Positions 45,627-54,775 of a stretch of DNA of 64,000 nucleotides are shown one piece after another; within the stretch, counting starts at the first letter, position 1, and each line of letters starts with the position of its first letter. Both the position numbers and the translations under genes were made by a program. Source of the DNA: Fodinibius halophilus (lineage in GTDB: Bacteria > Bacteroidota > Rhodothermia > Balneolales > Balneolaceae); the NCBI RefSeq assembly GCF_011059105.1, contig NZ_JAALLS010000011.1, positions 62,001-126,000 of the forward strand, read 5' to 3'. The notes under the pieces were generated by a model. That model had not been told where the DNA came from, made no database searches, and worked only from the letters and a program-made list of their open reading frames with translations.

Positions 45627-46724
45627 CTACTTGATACTCTTAAAGTAGAGATCTAGCAGCATTTGGGCTGCCTTAAAAGAGCTAAGTTTCCCTTCTAACA
45701 CCTTTTTTTCTATGGATCGTTTTTGTTTTTTTACATCGGGGTTATCATAGAAATGGTCAGTCAGCTTATTGCTAATGGTATCATACATCCAGTGTTTGGC
45801 CTGGCGGTTGCGCTTATCTTGGAAATAGCCATTTTCTTTGGTGAGTTTCATGTACTTTTGGATGATGTCCCAAATTTCCTCGATCCCTTTCCCGGTTAAG
45901 GCCGAACAGGTTGTTACCTCCGGCGACCAGCCGGATTTCGTTTCGGGATAGAGATGCAAAGCATTTTTATACTCCCGAACAGCCTGGGTGACTGTCTTTT
46001 CTGCGGCTTCATCAATTTTATTAATGGCAATGGTATCAGCCATCTCCATAATACCTCTTTTGATACCCTGCAGTTCATCACCGGCCCCGGCCAGCATTAA
46101 CAGCAGAAAGAAATCGACCATAGAATGTACAGCCGTTTCTGATTGGCCCACGCCTACCGTTTCAATAAAGATGGTATCATATCCGGCCGCCTCACAAAGG
46201 TAGATCGTTTCGCGTGTTTTTCGTGCTACGCCGCCCAGAGAGCCCGCCGTGGGCGAGGGGCGGATGAATGCATCGTCGTTGGTAGCAAGGGTCTCCATGC
46301 GCGTTTTATCGCCCAGTATGCTGCCTTTGGTTCGGGTGCTGCTTGGGTCAATGGCCATCACCGCCAACTTCTTTCCCTGTTCTATGATGTGGTTCCCCAA
46401 TGATTCAATGAAGGTGCTTTTGCCAACGCCGGGTACCCCGGTAATACCAATACGGATAGAATTTCCGGTATCAGGCAAACACTCTTCAATAATATCCTGG
46501 GCCAGCTCCCTGTCTGAGGCTTTGGTACTCTCAATAAGGGTGATTGCCTGGCTGAGAATGGTACGGTCTCCGCTTTTGATACCGTTCACATAATCCTCAA
46601 GACCTAGGGACTTTCGTTTGTTTTTAAAACGGTCCAATCCCTTGGTATTAATGGAGTTATTTTGATCTACTCCTTTGTTGACGGAAAGTGAAGAATCGTT
46701 ATTTGGATCTGAGTTTTCAGGCAT
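45627..46724 (-). CDS. meaB: Methylmalonyl-CoA mutase-associated GTPase MeaB
   Basis: A 365-aa GTPase of the MeaB/ArgK family that guards methylmalonyl-CoA mutase and helps load its cobalamin. The P-loop is GVPGVGKST (about residue 98) and the next switch reads AIDPSSTRTKGSILGDKTRM. NKID is in IAINKIDEA. Length is usual. It reads in the same direction as the mutA-mutB block, from which it is separated by tenA and the repeat-flanked DUF559 unit. Confidence 0.95.
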   Translation of the reverse strand: MPENSDPNNDSSLSVNKGVDQNNSINTKGLDRFKNKRKSLGLEDYVNGIKSGDRTILSQAITLIESTKASDRELAQDIIEECLPDTGNSIRIGITGVPGVGKSTFIESLGNHIIEQGKKLAVMAIDPSSTRTKGSILGDKTRMETLATNDDAFIRPSPTAGSLGGVARKTRETIYLCEAAGYDTIFIETVGVGQSETAVHSMVDFFLLLMLAGAGDELQGIKRGIMEMADTIAINKIDEAAEKTVTQAVREYKNALHLYPETKSGWSPEVTTCSALTGKGIEEIWDIIQKYMKLTKENGYFQDKRNRQAKHWMYDTISNKLTDHFYDNPDVKKQKRSIEKKVLEGKLSSFKAAQMLLDLYFKSIK

Positions 46725-46754
46725 TACAAAAACTTATATATACTCCCCAAAAAC

Positions 46755-46908
46755 GGGAGATAAAATTTATCCCTCCTCGAGGAGGGTGCCCAAGCCCGTG
46801 AGTTTTCGGGATTGGGCGGGAGGTGTATGTTTAAATAGAAGTGAGGTTTGACACCCCACCCTTCGGCACAAAACCCAGCCGAAGTACTCCCCTCAAGGGG
46901 AGATGGTT
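46755..46908 (+). repeat. 154-bp direct repeat, copy A
   Basis: This copy starts GGGAGATAAAATTTATCCC and ends CAAGGGGAGATGGTT. Most positions match copy B at 47333-47485 (about nine in ten by eye). Inside are the 16-bp palindrome CCCTCCTCGAGGAGGG, the hairpin CTTCGGC...GCCGAAG and CTCCCC-TCAA-GGGGAG. Its last base directly precedes the stop codon of the DUF559 gene, read on the minus strand. Confidence 0.85.
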
Positions 46909-47283
46909 TTAGGTATTAAGTTTTATCCAATTTTCAATTATTTGAACTACAGAATCAATATCCTGTTTAATTTCCTTATTATCGAATCTAAGAAAATGTA
47001 TATCATAGGATTCTATTTTTTGTTGTCGCTCTAAATCTTCGGTACTAGCCTGGGGATGTTGGTGAACACCACCGTCTACCTCAATAGCCAGCATTAATTC
47101 ATGGCAGTAGAAGTCAACAATAAACTCAAGTATGGGTACTTGACGATGGAATTGATAGCCCAACCTCTTTCTCCTGATTCTTTGCCATAATAGCACCTCG
47201 GCATGAGTCATATTCTTCCGGAGGTTTCTCGCCAACTTTTTAAGCTCAGGGTTATATGGGATTATTTTGTTTTTCGACATCAT
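46909..47283 (-). CDS. DUF559 endonuclease-like protein, flanked by direct repeats
   Basis: A 124-aa protein of the DUF559/Vsr-like PD-(D/E)XK family. The start region is KKLARNLRKNMTHAEVLLW, followed by GYQFHRQVPI, the nuclease core FIVDFYCHELMLAIEVDGGVH, and a C-terminal FLRFDNKEIKQDID. The Asp and the E-V-D of the core fit the family's metal site. It lies between direct repeats A and B. The first ATG of the frame is 47304; 47283 is chosen for the MMSKNK start (a second ATG is at 47280). The function of the family is unknown, but it resembles short-patch repair endonucleases. Confidence 0.82.
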   Translation of the reverse strand: MMSKNKIIPYNPELKKLARNLRKNMTHAEVLLWQRIRRKRLGYQFHRQVPILEFIVDFYCHELMLAIEVDGGVHQHPQASTEDLERQQKIESYDIHFLRFDNKEIKQDIDSVVQIIENWIKLNT

Positions 47284-47332
47284 GATTAGTAAATGGACAC
47301 CCATCTGTCGCGAGGCGACTTTTCCCTCCGAG

Positions 47333-47485
47333 GGGAGATAAAATTTATCCCTCCTCGAGGAGGGGGCCCGAGCCCGTGGGTTTTCGGGATTGGGTGGGAG
47401 GTGTATGTTAGACTAAAATGAGGTTTTACACCCCACCCTTCGGCTCAAAACCCAGCCGAAGTACTCCCCTCAAGGGGAGATGGTT
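47333..47485 (+). repeat. 153-bp direct repeat, copy B
   Basis: Direct repeat of copy A (46755-46908), about nine in ten bases the same, with the same CCCTCCTCGAGGAGGG palindrome and hairpins. It starts 50 bases upstream of the DUF559 start and ends 18 bases downstream of the tenA-like gene's stop codon. A GTCGC-GAG-GCGAC palindrome lies just before it, at about 47307-47319. Confidence 0.85.
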
Positions 47486-47503
47486 CGACAGATATTATGG
47501 TTT

Positions 47504-48205
47504 TTATAAATAAGCACTATCAAAAAATGCTTGTTCACAATCCAGTGATTGTTCAAATAATTCTGAAATTTCCTGCTGTCTTTCTGTAGAAAGTGTTGGA
47601 CCAATTTGATCAAGTTGATTTCGTAGCCAGTCCACAAATGAACGGAATTCGGGATTAGCATGTAAGCTAACCCATTCACCAAAATAAAACTTTGAATAAG
47701 AACGTTCTGATATCCGGCTGGCCCAGCTTAGGTAGCTCCATTCAGCAACAATAAATACTGTAATTATGTTGGCATAATTTAATGATCGTCCTGCCTCGGC
47801 CATGAGCTGTTGAAATTTTTTCGTTGCCGGCAGTAGTTGTGGATCAGTTTGATCCTTTTCAGGGATATCTAAAGCCTCGAAAGATCGCTGAAAATAGGTA
47901 TTCTCTTCACTGGTTACTTGCCCCAAAAAATTGACCAAGGGAATCCGATCCTCCAGTGAGGGAGCGGTACCAATGGCATGGCCGATAAGTTTTACCAGTT
48001 GATCAACAAACGCATAGTCTTGTACCAAGTATTGGCTGAATGTATCTTTATCCAAAGATTCTTCTCCCAGTTCATTGGTAAAACGGTGATTTATGACAGA
48101 CTCCCATTTCTCTTGATGTATTGCTTTAAGCCAGTTTGTAAAACGACCATTAGACTTTTGTTCTGTCCATTCTTCAAAAGAAGTTTTTGATTGTAGCGTA
48201 TCCAT
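47504..48205 (-). CDS. TenA/thiaminase-II family protein (TenA_E-like)
   Basis: A 233-aa helical protein of the TENA/THI-4 family. QYLVQDYAFVDQLVKLIGH fits the first helices and AEWSYLSWASRI the active-site region. In classic TenA the catalytic Cys lies in LLPCYW; here this spot reads VAEWS, so the nucleophile may be Glu, as in the TenA_E branch that salvages thiamine breakdown products. It follows the mutB gene by 60 bases on the same strand. thiD lies 15 kb away. The role with methylmalonyl-CoA genes is unclear. Confidence 0.8.
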   Translation of the reverse strand: MDTLQSKTSFEEWTEQKSNGRFTNWLKAIHQEKWESVINHRFTNELGEESLDKDTFSQYLVQDYAFVDQLVKLIGHAIGTAPSLEDRIPLVNFLGQVTSEENTYFQRSFEALDIPEKDQTDPQLLPATKKFQQLMAEAGRSLNYANIITVFIVAEWSYLSWASRISERSYSKFYFGEWVSLHANPEFRSFVDWLRNQLDQIGPTLSTERQQEISELFEQSLDCEQAFFDSAYL

Positions 48206-48265
48206 TCAGTTAACGTTACACTTTCCAAGTGTTAGACAACCGGAAAGCTTTATTCAAATTTTCAT

Positions 48266-50395
48266 TTACTTTTGACTATCGATTAATATCTCTAAAATCT
48301 GTTGAGCGGCAAGGGAAATCACCGTACCCGGACCAAAAATACCAACAACTCCTTTATTATATAAAAACTCATAATCTTGTTCAGGGACAACCCCACCCAC
48401 AATTACCATAATATCATCGCGGCCCAGTTTTTCAAGTTCATCAATAACCTGGGGAACTAGAGTTTTATGTCCGGCTGCCAGGCTCGAAACGCCCAAGATA
48501 TGGACATCATTTTCTACCGCTTGTCGTGCAGCTTCTTCGGGGGTTTGGAATAGTGGACCGATATCAACATCAAAGCCGAGGTCGGCAAAGCTGGTAGAGA
48601 TGACTTTTGCTCCGCGATCGTGACCATCCTGCCCCATTTTTGCGACCATAATACGGGGACGCCTACCTGCCAGTTCGGCAAAATCGTCGGCCAGCTGTTG
48701 GGCCTTTTTAAAGTTTTCGTCTTTATCAATTTCTGAAGAATACACGCCTGATACTGATCTTACGGTTGCTTTGTAGCGCCCGAACTCTTTTTCCATCGCA
48801 TCGGAAATTTCACCGAGCGTGGCTCGTTTACGGGCTGCATCGACGGCCAGTTCAAGGAGATTTCCATCTCCACTTTCTGCCGCTTGGGTTATGGCATTGA
48901 GAGCTGAAGTAACTTCGTCCTCATTGCGTTCGGCACGTAATTTTTCAAGTCGTGCAATCTGCTTCTTACGTACCTTTTCATTATCAACCTCAAGAATATC
49001 AATCGGCTCTTCTTTGTCAAGCTGATATTTGTTGACGCCCACAATAGTTTCTTGTCCCGAATCGATACGAGCCTGTTTTCGTGCTGCGGCTTCTTCGATG
49101 CGCATTTTGGGTACGCCCGTTTCAATGGCTTTGGCCATACCGCCCAGTTCTTCTACTTCCTCGATGAGCTCCCAGGCCCGACGGGCAATTTGCCCGGTAA
49201 GGTACTCTACATAATAGGATCCGGCCCAGGGATCTACCGCTTTGGTGATACCTGTTTCTTCTTGCAGGTAGATCTGTGTGTTACGGGCAATACGTGCAGA
49301 AAAATCGGTGGGCAAGGCAATAGCTTCATCAAGGGCATTGGTGTGCAGGGATTGGGTATGCCCCAGTGCCGCGGCCATTGCTTCCGTAGTAGTACGCGCT
49401 ACATTGTTATAAGGATCTTGCTTGGTAAGGCTCCATCCGGAAGTTTGGCTGTGCGTACGCAGGGACATCGACTTGGGGTTTTCGGGGTCGAATTGTTTTA
49501 CCAGTTTAGCCCATAGAAGTCGGGCAGCACGCATTTTAGCGATCTCCATAAAGTGATTCATCCCAATAGCCCAAAAAAAGGAGATCCGCGGAGCGAAATC
49601 ATCAACATTAAGCCCTGCATCTATTCCCTTGCGCAAGTATTCAAGTCCATCGGCCAAAGTGTAGGCCAATTCAATATCGCAGGTGGCCCCGGCTTCTTGC
49701 ATGTGATAGCCGCTCACACTGATGGAGTTAAATTTTGGCATATGTTGGGATGTATACTCAAAAATATCACCAATAATACGCATGGAGGGGCGCGGCGGAT
49801 AGATGTAGGTATTGCGCACCATAAACTCTTTGAGGATATCGTTCTGTATGGTGCCGGCCAGCTTTTCTTTGGATACCCCCTGTTCTTCAGCGGTGACAAT
49901 ATAAAAGGCCATAATCGGGATAACGGCCCCGTTCATCGTCATCGATACCGACATCTCATCAAGTGGAATCTGGTCAAAGAGCACTTTCATATCTAGAATT
50001 GAATCGATAGCAACACCGGCTTTCCCTACATCTCCGGAAACACGGGGATGATCGGAGTCGTAGCCCCGGTGGGTGGCAAGATCAAAGGCCACCGACAATC
50101 CTTTTTGTCCCTGGGCCAGGGCTTTGCGATAAAACTCGTTGGATTCTTCGGCGGTAGAGAAACCGGCATATTGGCGTATTGTCCACGGACGAAAAGTGTA
50201 CATCGTAGAATAGGGCCCGCGGAGATAGGGAGGAATCCCTGCCGCATAATCCAGGTGCTCAAACTCTTCAATATCAGAGGCATCGAATTGGGGCTTTACG
50301 GGAATTTGTTCCGGGGTTTCCCAGTTTTCGCCGTTTGTGGACTTGTCGGAGTCAAAGTCTGAGGTAAATGATATCTCGGAAAAATCAGGTCTCAT
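48266..50395 (-). CDS. mutB: Methylmalonyl-CoA mutase, large (catalytic) subunit
   Basis: A 709-aa adenosylcobalamin-dependent mutase that interconverts methylmalonyl-CoA and succinyl-CoA. The N-terminal barrel has [20 protein letters not shown]. The C-terminal B12 domain has the base-off motif [25 protein letters not shown] and [10 protein letters not shown]. It follows mutA by 51 bases. With mutA it forms the heterodimer, and meaB keeps it active. Confidence 0.96.
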   Translation of the reverse strand: MRPDFSEISFTSDFDSDKSTNGENWETPEQIPVKPQFDASDIEEFEHLDYAAGIPPYLRGPYSTMYTFRPWTIRQYAGFSTAEESNEFYRKALAQGQKGLSVAFDLATHRGYDSDHPRVSGDVGKAGVAIDSILDMKVLFDQIPLDEMSVSMTMNGAVIPIMAFYIVTAEEQGVSKEKLAGTIQNDILKEFMVRNTYIYPPRPSMRIIGDIFEYTSQHMPKFNSISVSGYHMQEAGATCDIELAYTLADGLEYLRKGIDAGLNVDDFAPRISFFWAIGMNHFMEIAKMRAARLLWAKLVKQFDPENPKSMSLRTHSQTSGWSLTKQDPYNNVARTTTEAMAAALGHTQSLHTNALDEAIALPTDFSARIARNTQIYLQEETGITKAVDPWAGSYYVEYLTGQIARRAWELIEEVEELGGMAKAIETGVPKMRIEEAAARKQARIDSGQETIVGVNKYQLDKEEPIDILEVDNEKVRKKQIARLEKLRAERNEDEVTSALNAITQAAESGDGNLLELAVDAARKRATLGEISDAMEKEFGRYKATVRSVSGVYSSEIDKDENFKKAQQLADDFAELAGRRPRIMVAKMGQDGHDRGAKVISTSFADLGFDVDIGPLFQTPEEAARQAVENDVHILGVSSLAAGHKTLVPQVIDELEKLGRDDIMVIVGGVVPEQDYEFLYNKGVVGIFGPGTVISLAAQQILEILIDSQK

Positions 50396-50446
50396 AATAA
50401 TTAGGATTTAGGAATTAAGAATTAAGGATGAACAAATTCCTAATTC

Positions 50447-52468
50447 CTAATTTTCAATTATATCAAGTTTATTTTGAAAGCGTTTGAGTGTTTCCAATAC
50501 ATTGCATTTTGCGTGGATAAAGTCGTCAATTCCTGCTTCTTTAAAATCCTCTATCTTATCTTTCGGATAGCCTGCCAACACAAGAATAGGTCGTTTTTCC
50601 AGCTTGCTAAAAGCCTCACAAATAGCAGGTACCAGGTCGTTGTATTCTTTATCAGAACTGCAAAGGACTGCAATATCGGGCTGCTGTTCCTTCACGGCTT
50701 TTTGGGCAGCTTCCACATCTTCAAAACCGATAGGTTCTTCAATATTGTAGCCGGCACATCCAAAGAAGTTTGCTGAAAAGGTAGAGCGCCCTTTACGCCA
50801 TTTTTTGTGACCCAGCGGAAGCGTTAAAACCTGTGGCGTAAACGAATGATTTTCCGTTGCCAGCCGCAGCTTTTCAAAGGCAACTGCCCCTCGGTATGGA
50901 GCGACTGTTCTAATTTTATGTCTCCCGAAATCGAAAAGGTCGGGAGCAATATCTCCCAGTTTTGCACCTTCTTTAAAAGCTGTTGATAAGCTGTCAAGGA
51001 GATTGTCATTATCCAGGTCTATCTCACTGTCGCTGGTATCAAGAGAGACCGACCGGCGGGGACTTCCTTTTTTATCTGCCATCTCTTCATCGGCATTTGA
51101 ATATTGATTTGTCCCCACAAATGTTCGTCCCCGGCACGCAATTTCCTGATCTCTTCTTTGTTGCGTTTCGTGTATCGCAGATTGAACGGTGCCATTTTCT
51201 ATAGATTGAAATAGTCCCCCCTCATTCTCAATCTCCTGAAATAAGGTCCATGCCTTTCGTCCGATGGAATCAGTAAGTTTTTCGATATAATAGGAGCCGG
51301 CCGAAGGATCTGTCACCTTATTTAAATGTGATTCCTCACTGAGGATAAGTTGTTGATTGCGTGCGATACGCTGTGAAAAATGATTCGGCTGACGAAAATG
51401 CTGATCGAAAGGGAGGATGCTCATCGCATCTGCTCCCGCAATAGCAGCGGCCATCCCCTCGGTAGAAGTACGCAGCATGTTGGTATAGGGATCGTAGAGC
51501 GTTTTATTCCACTGTGAGGTCTCAGAATGTAGATATGCTTCCGCTTTTGAACGGTCTCCATAGGCGTTCAGCAAGTTTTTCCATAGTAAGCGCATGGCTC
51601 GCAGTTTGGCAATTTCTAAAAAGTATCTGGAGCCGACAGAGAAGTTAAAATGAAGTGCAGCAGTAATATCCGTGACACTAAGTCCCCGTTCTGTTAATAA
51701 AGAAAGGTATTCCGATGCAGTTGCCAAAGCATACGCCAACTGTTGAACAATGGTAGCACCCGTATTGTGATAGAAGCGTGCATCAATACAGAGTGGCCGC
51801 ACACTTGGTAAACTTTTTGTGGTAAAGGATCTGAGCTCGTAAATCTCTTCTTCCAGCTGTTCTTTATCCTTGGGATACTGTCCCTTTTCAAGGATATAGA
51901 CAAAAGGATCATAAGAGAAGGTGCCCCGGATGTCAGTACGGCTGCTTCCCTGCTTTTGGATTTCATTGTTGAGCATGCCCAGTACCGCAGCAGAAGCAAG
52001 GCCCGTATCAAAGTGCAGGGCCGTATTTTCCAGGGAGATATCGCTGCAAAGCGTTGAAAAATCGTGCTGATTTTGTAGAGGCAAGCCACGCAGGTCTCCA
52101 CCAAGGGCCCCCTCGGTACGTTGCACACGCATATAGAATTGCAGGGCATCGGCTCCGCGGTTCAGGGCGTGATGCGCATCTTTATTGGCAGATTCTGCAG
52201 ACTCCGCAAAGACAGGAACTCTGATCTCCCATGCGTTTGGGTTGCCATCCGCAAAGTGCTTTTGGATAGCTTCTTCGCGTTCAACAGCAGACATATCTTC
52301 TCTGCGATAAAATGGGAGTGGAGAGATGCCCTCGCCGGTATCCCATCGAAGTTTATCCTTATAATCTGCCCCGTTAAGATCTTTGGTGATAACATCTTCC
52401 CACTCATCAGTAGGCGTTGGTGGAAACTCCTCAAAAAGAGATTTTATCGTCGTGTCGGAATCACTCAT
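50447..52468 (-). CDS. mutA: Methylmalonyl-CoA mutase, small subunit
   Basis: A 673-aa partner of MutB. It has the family's N-terminal barrel (DLNGADYKDKLRWDTGEGI and later DPSAGSYYIEKLTD), but the C-terminal B12 domain lacks the DxHxxG motif. At the matching place it reads FGCAGYNIEEPIGFED, as in non-catalytic small subunits. The frame starts at a TTG (52501), followed by ATG 52498; ATG 52468 (MSDSDT) is preferred because it fits known small-subunit N-termini. None has a clear ribosome site. The gene is divergent from the acyl-CoA dehydrogenase, with 249 bases between the chosen starts. Confidence 0.92.
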   Translation of the reverse strand: MSDSDTTIKSLFEEFPPTPTDEWEDVITKDLNGADYKDKLRWDTGEGISPLPFYRREDMSAVEREEAIQKHFADGNPNAWEIRVPVFAESAESANKDAHHALNRGADALQFYMRVQRTEGALGGDLRGLPLQNQHDFSTLCSDISLENTALHFDTGLASAAVLGMLNNEIQKQGSSRTDIRGTFSYDPFVYILEKGQYPKDKEQLEEEIYELRSFTTKSLPSVRPLCIDARFYHNTGATIVQQLAYALATASEYLSLLTERGLSVTDITAALHFNFSVGSRYFLEIAKLRAMRLLWKNLLNAYGDRSKAEAYLHSETSQWNKTLYDPYTNMLRTSTEGMAAAIAGADAMSILPFDQHFRQPNHFSQRIARNQQLILSEESHLNKVTDPSAGSYYIEKLTDSIGRKAWTLFQEIENEGGLFQSIENGTVQSAIHETQQRRDQEIACRGRTFVGTNQYSNADEEMADKKGSPRRSVSLDTSDSEIDLDNDNLLDSLSTAFKEGAKLGDIAPDLFDFGRHKIRTVAPYRGAVAFEKLRLATENHSFTPQVLTLPLGHKKWRKGRSTFSANFFGCAGYNIEEPIGFEDVEAAQKAVKEQQPDIAVLCSSDKEYNDLVPAICEAFSKLEKRPILVLAGYPKDKIEDFKEAGIDDFIHAKCNVLETLKRFQNKLDIIEN

Positions 52469-52703
52469 AATAATTTTTTGATCACAATTTTCGCTCATCA
52501 AAATAATGACCTTACTCTTACTTTACTAACATGTTGGCTAAGAAGTGCGATTTTTTTAGTCTGACGGAGACCAAATTTATATATAGAATGTATAACGGAT
52601 AAAATGTTTTGCATATTCTTTTCACCAGATGCAAATTTTGCCCCGATTTTTTATTCACTTATTACTATATTGGGCCACTGAAATTTGAACAATTATGAAC
52701 ATG

Positions 52704-52710
52704 AAGGAAG
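52704..52710 (+). promoter_or_regulatory. Ribosome binding site of the acyl-CoA dehydrogenase gene
   Basis: AAGGAAG ends seven bases before ATG 52718, supporting that start over the TTG at 52685 (which has none). Confidence 0.6.
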
Positions 52711-52717
52711 CTATTCT

Positions 52718-53881
52718 ATGGAACAGGTAGAACAACAGGTACCCGCACTAACCACGCTAACCGAAGATGAGAAAATGCTTAGGGATGCTGCACGCGATTT
52801 TGCAGAAAGCTCCATCAAGCCGAAAGTGCATGAGATGGATGAGAAGGCCAAGCTGGATCCCGATCTGGTGCAAGAGTTTTTTGATATGGGATTGATGGGC
52901 ATCGAGATCCCTGAGCGTTATAGCGGAGGCGGCGGTTCTTTCTTTATGTCTATTGTTGCTATTGAGCAGATCTCTCGTGTTGATGCTTCGGTCGGGGTTT
53001 TTATGGATGTGCAAAATACCCTTGTCAATAATGCCTTTCTGAATTTTGGAAGTGATGATATTAAAGAACGATATCTGCCCCAGCTTGCTACTGAGAAAGT
53101 TGGTGCCTACTGTTTGTCGGAAGCGGGGTCAGGCAGTGATGCTTTTGCTTTGAAAGCTTCAGCAAAAGATGAAGGTGATCACTACGTGCTCAATGGTTCA
53201 AAAATGTGGATTACCAATGCCAATGAAGCCGATATCTTCTTAGTGTTTGCTACCGTAGATGCCGATGCAGGTTATAAGGGTATTACGGCTTTTATTGTCG
53301 AAAAAGATTTTGAAGGTTTCTCAGTTTCAAAGAAAGAGAATAAGCTGGGCATTCGGGCGAGTTCTACCTGTGAGATTCTCCTTGAAGATTGCAAAGTGCC
53401 CAAAGAAAATGTGCTGGGCGAAGTAGGCAAAGGTTATAAAGTGGCTATTGAAACGCTAAACGAAGGTCGTATCGGTATTGGAGCACAGATGATTGGTATT
53501 GCCCAGGGAGCGCTGGATGCAGCACTTGAATATACTCAGGAGCGTGAGCAGTTTGGAAAGTCTATTTCAGATTTCCAGGGTGTCCAGTTCCAGTTGGCTA
53601 AGATGGCGACTGATATTGAGACTGCTCGCCTGTTGGTCTATAATGCAGCCCGAATGAAAGAGAATGGTCAAAAATTCTTAAAAGAAGCGGCTATGGCAAA
53701 GTATCACGCCTCAGAGGTAGCCGAAAGCGTGAGTTCACAGGCTGTAGATCTCTTTGGCGGATATGGCTATGTGAAAGAGTATCCTGTAGAGAAATTTTAT
53801 CGTGATGCGAAGATTGGTAAGATCTACGAAGGGACATCAAATATGCAGCTCAACACAATATCAAAGCTGCTTTTGAAATAG
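52718..53881 (+). CDS. Acyl-CoA dehydrogenase, short-chain type
   Basis: A 387-aa flavoprotein. Hallmarks are AYCLSEAGSGSDAFAL (FAD and substrate loop), KMWITNANEADIFLVFA, ERIxxG-like NEGRIGIGAQMIGIAQG, and the catalytic Glu in KIYEGTSNMQL. It introduces a trans-2,3 double bond in an acyl-CoA, most likely butyryl- or branched-chain acyl-CoA, and would need electron-transfer flavoprotein. It diverges from the methylmalonyl-CoA mutase genes, consistent with branched-chain amino-acid or odd-chain fatty-acid breakdown. Confidence 0.94.
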   Translation: MEQVEQQVPALTTLTEDEKMLRDAARDFAESSIKPKVHEMDEKAKLDPDLVQEFFDMGLMGIEIPERYSGGGGSFFMSIVAIEQISRVDASVGVFMDVQNTLVNNAFLNFGSDDIKERYLPQLATEKVGAYCLSEAGSGSDAFALKASAKDEGDHYVLNGSKMWITNANEADIFLVFATVDADAGYKGITAFIVEKDFEGFSVSKKENKLGIRASSTCEILLEDCKVPKENVLGEVGKGYKVAIETLNEGRIGIGAQMIGIAQGALDAALEYTQEREQFGKSISDFQGVQFQLAKMATDIETARLLVYNAARMKENGQKFLKEAAMAKYHASEVAESVSSQAVDLFGGYGYVKEYPVEKFYRDAKIGKIYEGTSNMQLNTISKLLLK

Positions 53882-53933
53882 TAGTCACAGTAGGTCATGG
53901 GTTAAACTAAACCCTACACCGACAGAAAGTTGG

Positions 53934-53969
53934 AGAAGGGTCACGATACAACGTGATCCTTCTTTTTTT
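53934..53969 (+). terminator. Rho-independent terminator of the acyl-CoA dehydrogenase gene
   Basis: A 12-bp stem (53934-53945 with 53952-53963, one G:T) closes an ATACAA loop and is followed by a run of T. It lies 53 bases after the stop codon. Confidence 0.92.
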
Positions 53970-54016
53970 AGCTTGCTAGATTGTTGTGCTGACTTTGTCT
54001 CGGTATTTCTTGGAAA

Positions 54017-54775
54017 CTAGTTTTCTAACGGATCCACACAGCGGAAGCCAATATCATACTCTTCTGCTTCCGGCAGGGTGCCTACTCGCTTGTAGGTTGC
54101 AGATATATATTTGGGTTCACGAAAGCTGCCGCCCCGCATTACTTTAATGGATTGTACCCCCAGGCTGTCCCATTTGGGCTTCTCACCTTCGTCGGGATAA
54201 AACTGGTAATAACCTCCGATCCACTCAAACACATTCCCGCTCATATCATACAAGCCGGCACTATTCGGTTTTTTAGAGCCTACTCGATAAGAATAGGGGG
54301 CACTATTGTTATCGTATCGAGCATATTTCGATAAGCTGTCTACATTATTGGTGCCTGCATATTTTATCTTTTTACCTCCGGCACGGGCGGCGTACTCCCA
54401 CTCCTGTTCGGTAGGCAGGCGCCAGCCGTGGTAGTTGCAAAAGGCCTCTGCATCCTTCCAATTTACGTATGTAACGGCCCTGTTTCCGCGTTTTAACGAA
54501 TCGGAAGGGGGGAGTGGGCGCTCCGTTCTGCCGGCAAAAGCATCATATTGTTTATACGTAACTTCGTATTTGCCAATTTTAAAGTCAGGAAGTTTGACCC
54601 GGTGAGTGGGCGTGGCATCGGGATCATCATTATCAATAACATCTCCCATCATGAAGGTTCCTCCTTCAATGAATACCATTTCAGGTTTTGGGAGGGGTTT
54701 GATCGACGATTTGAACATGCTACAAGCGCTCAGGCTTAAGAGAACGATAATAACTAACGAACAGCTGTTCTTCAT
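54017..54775 (-). CDS. SUMF1-like (formylglycine-generating-enzyme family) lipoprotein
   Basis: A 252-aa lipoprotein (LSAC, Cys at about residue 18). The C-terminal SUMF1 fold has VFIEGGTFMMGD, YEVTYKQYDAF, the RLPTEQEWEYAARAG helix, GLYDMSGNVFEW and IKVMRGGSF. Genuine formylglycine-generating enzymes use two Cys near that last motif (around SYLC and RYR); here the area reads REPKYISATYKR without Cys, so it is not a sulfatase activator. Related GldK-type proteins act in gliding/type IX secretion, but no other gld gene is present. It is a single-gene unit. Confidence 0.85.
   Translation of the reverse strand: MKNSCSLVIIVLLSLSACSMFKSSIKPLPKPEMVFIEGGTFMMGDVIDNDDPDATPTHRVKLPDFKIGKYEVTYKQYDAFAGRTERPLPPSDSLKRGNRAVTYVNWKDAEAFCNYHGWRLPTEQEWEYAARAGGKKIKYAGTNNVDSLSKYARYDNNSAPYSYRVGSKKPNSAGLYDMSGNVFEWIGGYYQFYPDEGEKPKWDSLGVQSIKVMRGGSFREPKYISATYKRVGTLPEAEEYDIGFRCVDPLEN

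Noticed and set aside
52660-52690. GCCACTG in the mutA/acyl-CoA dehydrogenase gap, reminiscent of the B12-box of cobalamin riboswitches
   Set aside because: Only the short core matches; the region is too small and lacks the conserved stems of a cobalamin riboswitch.
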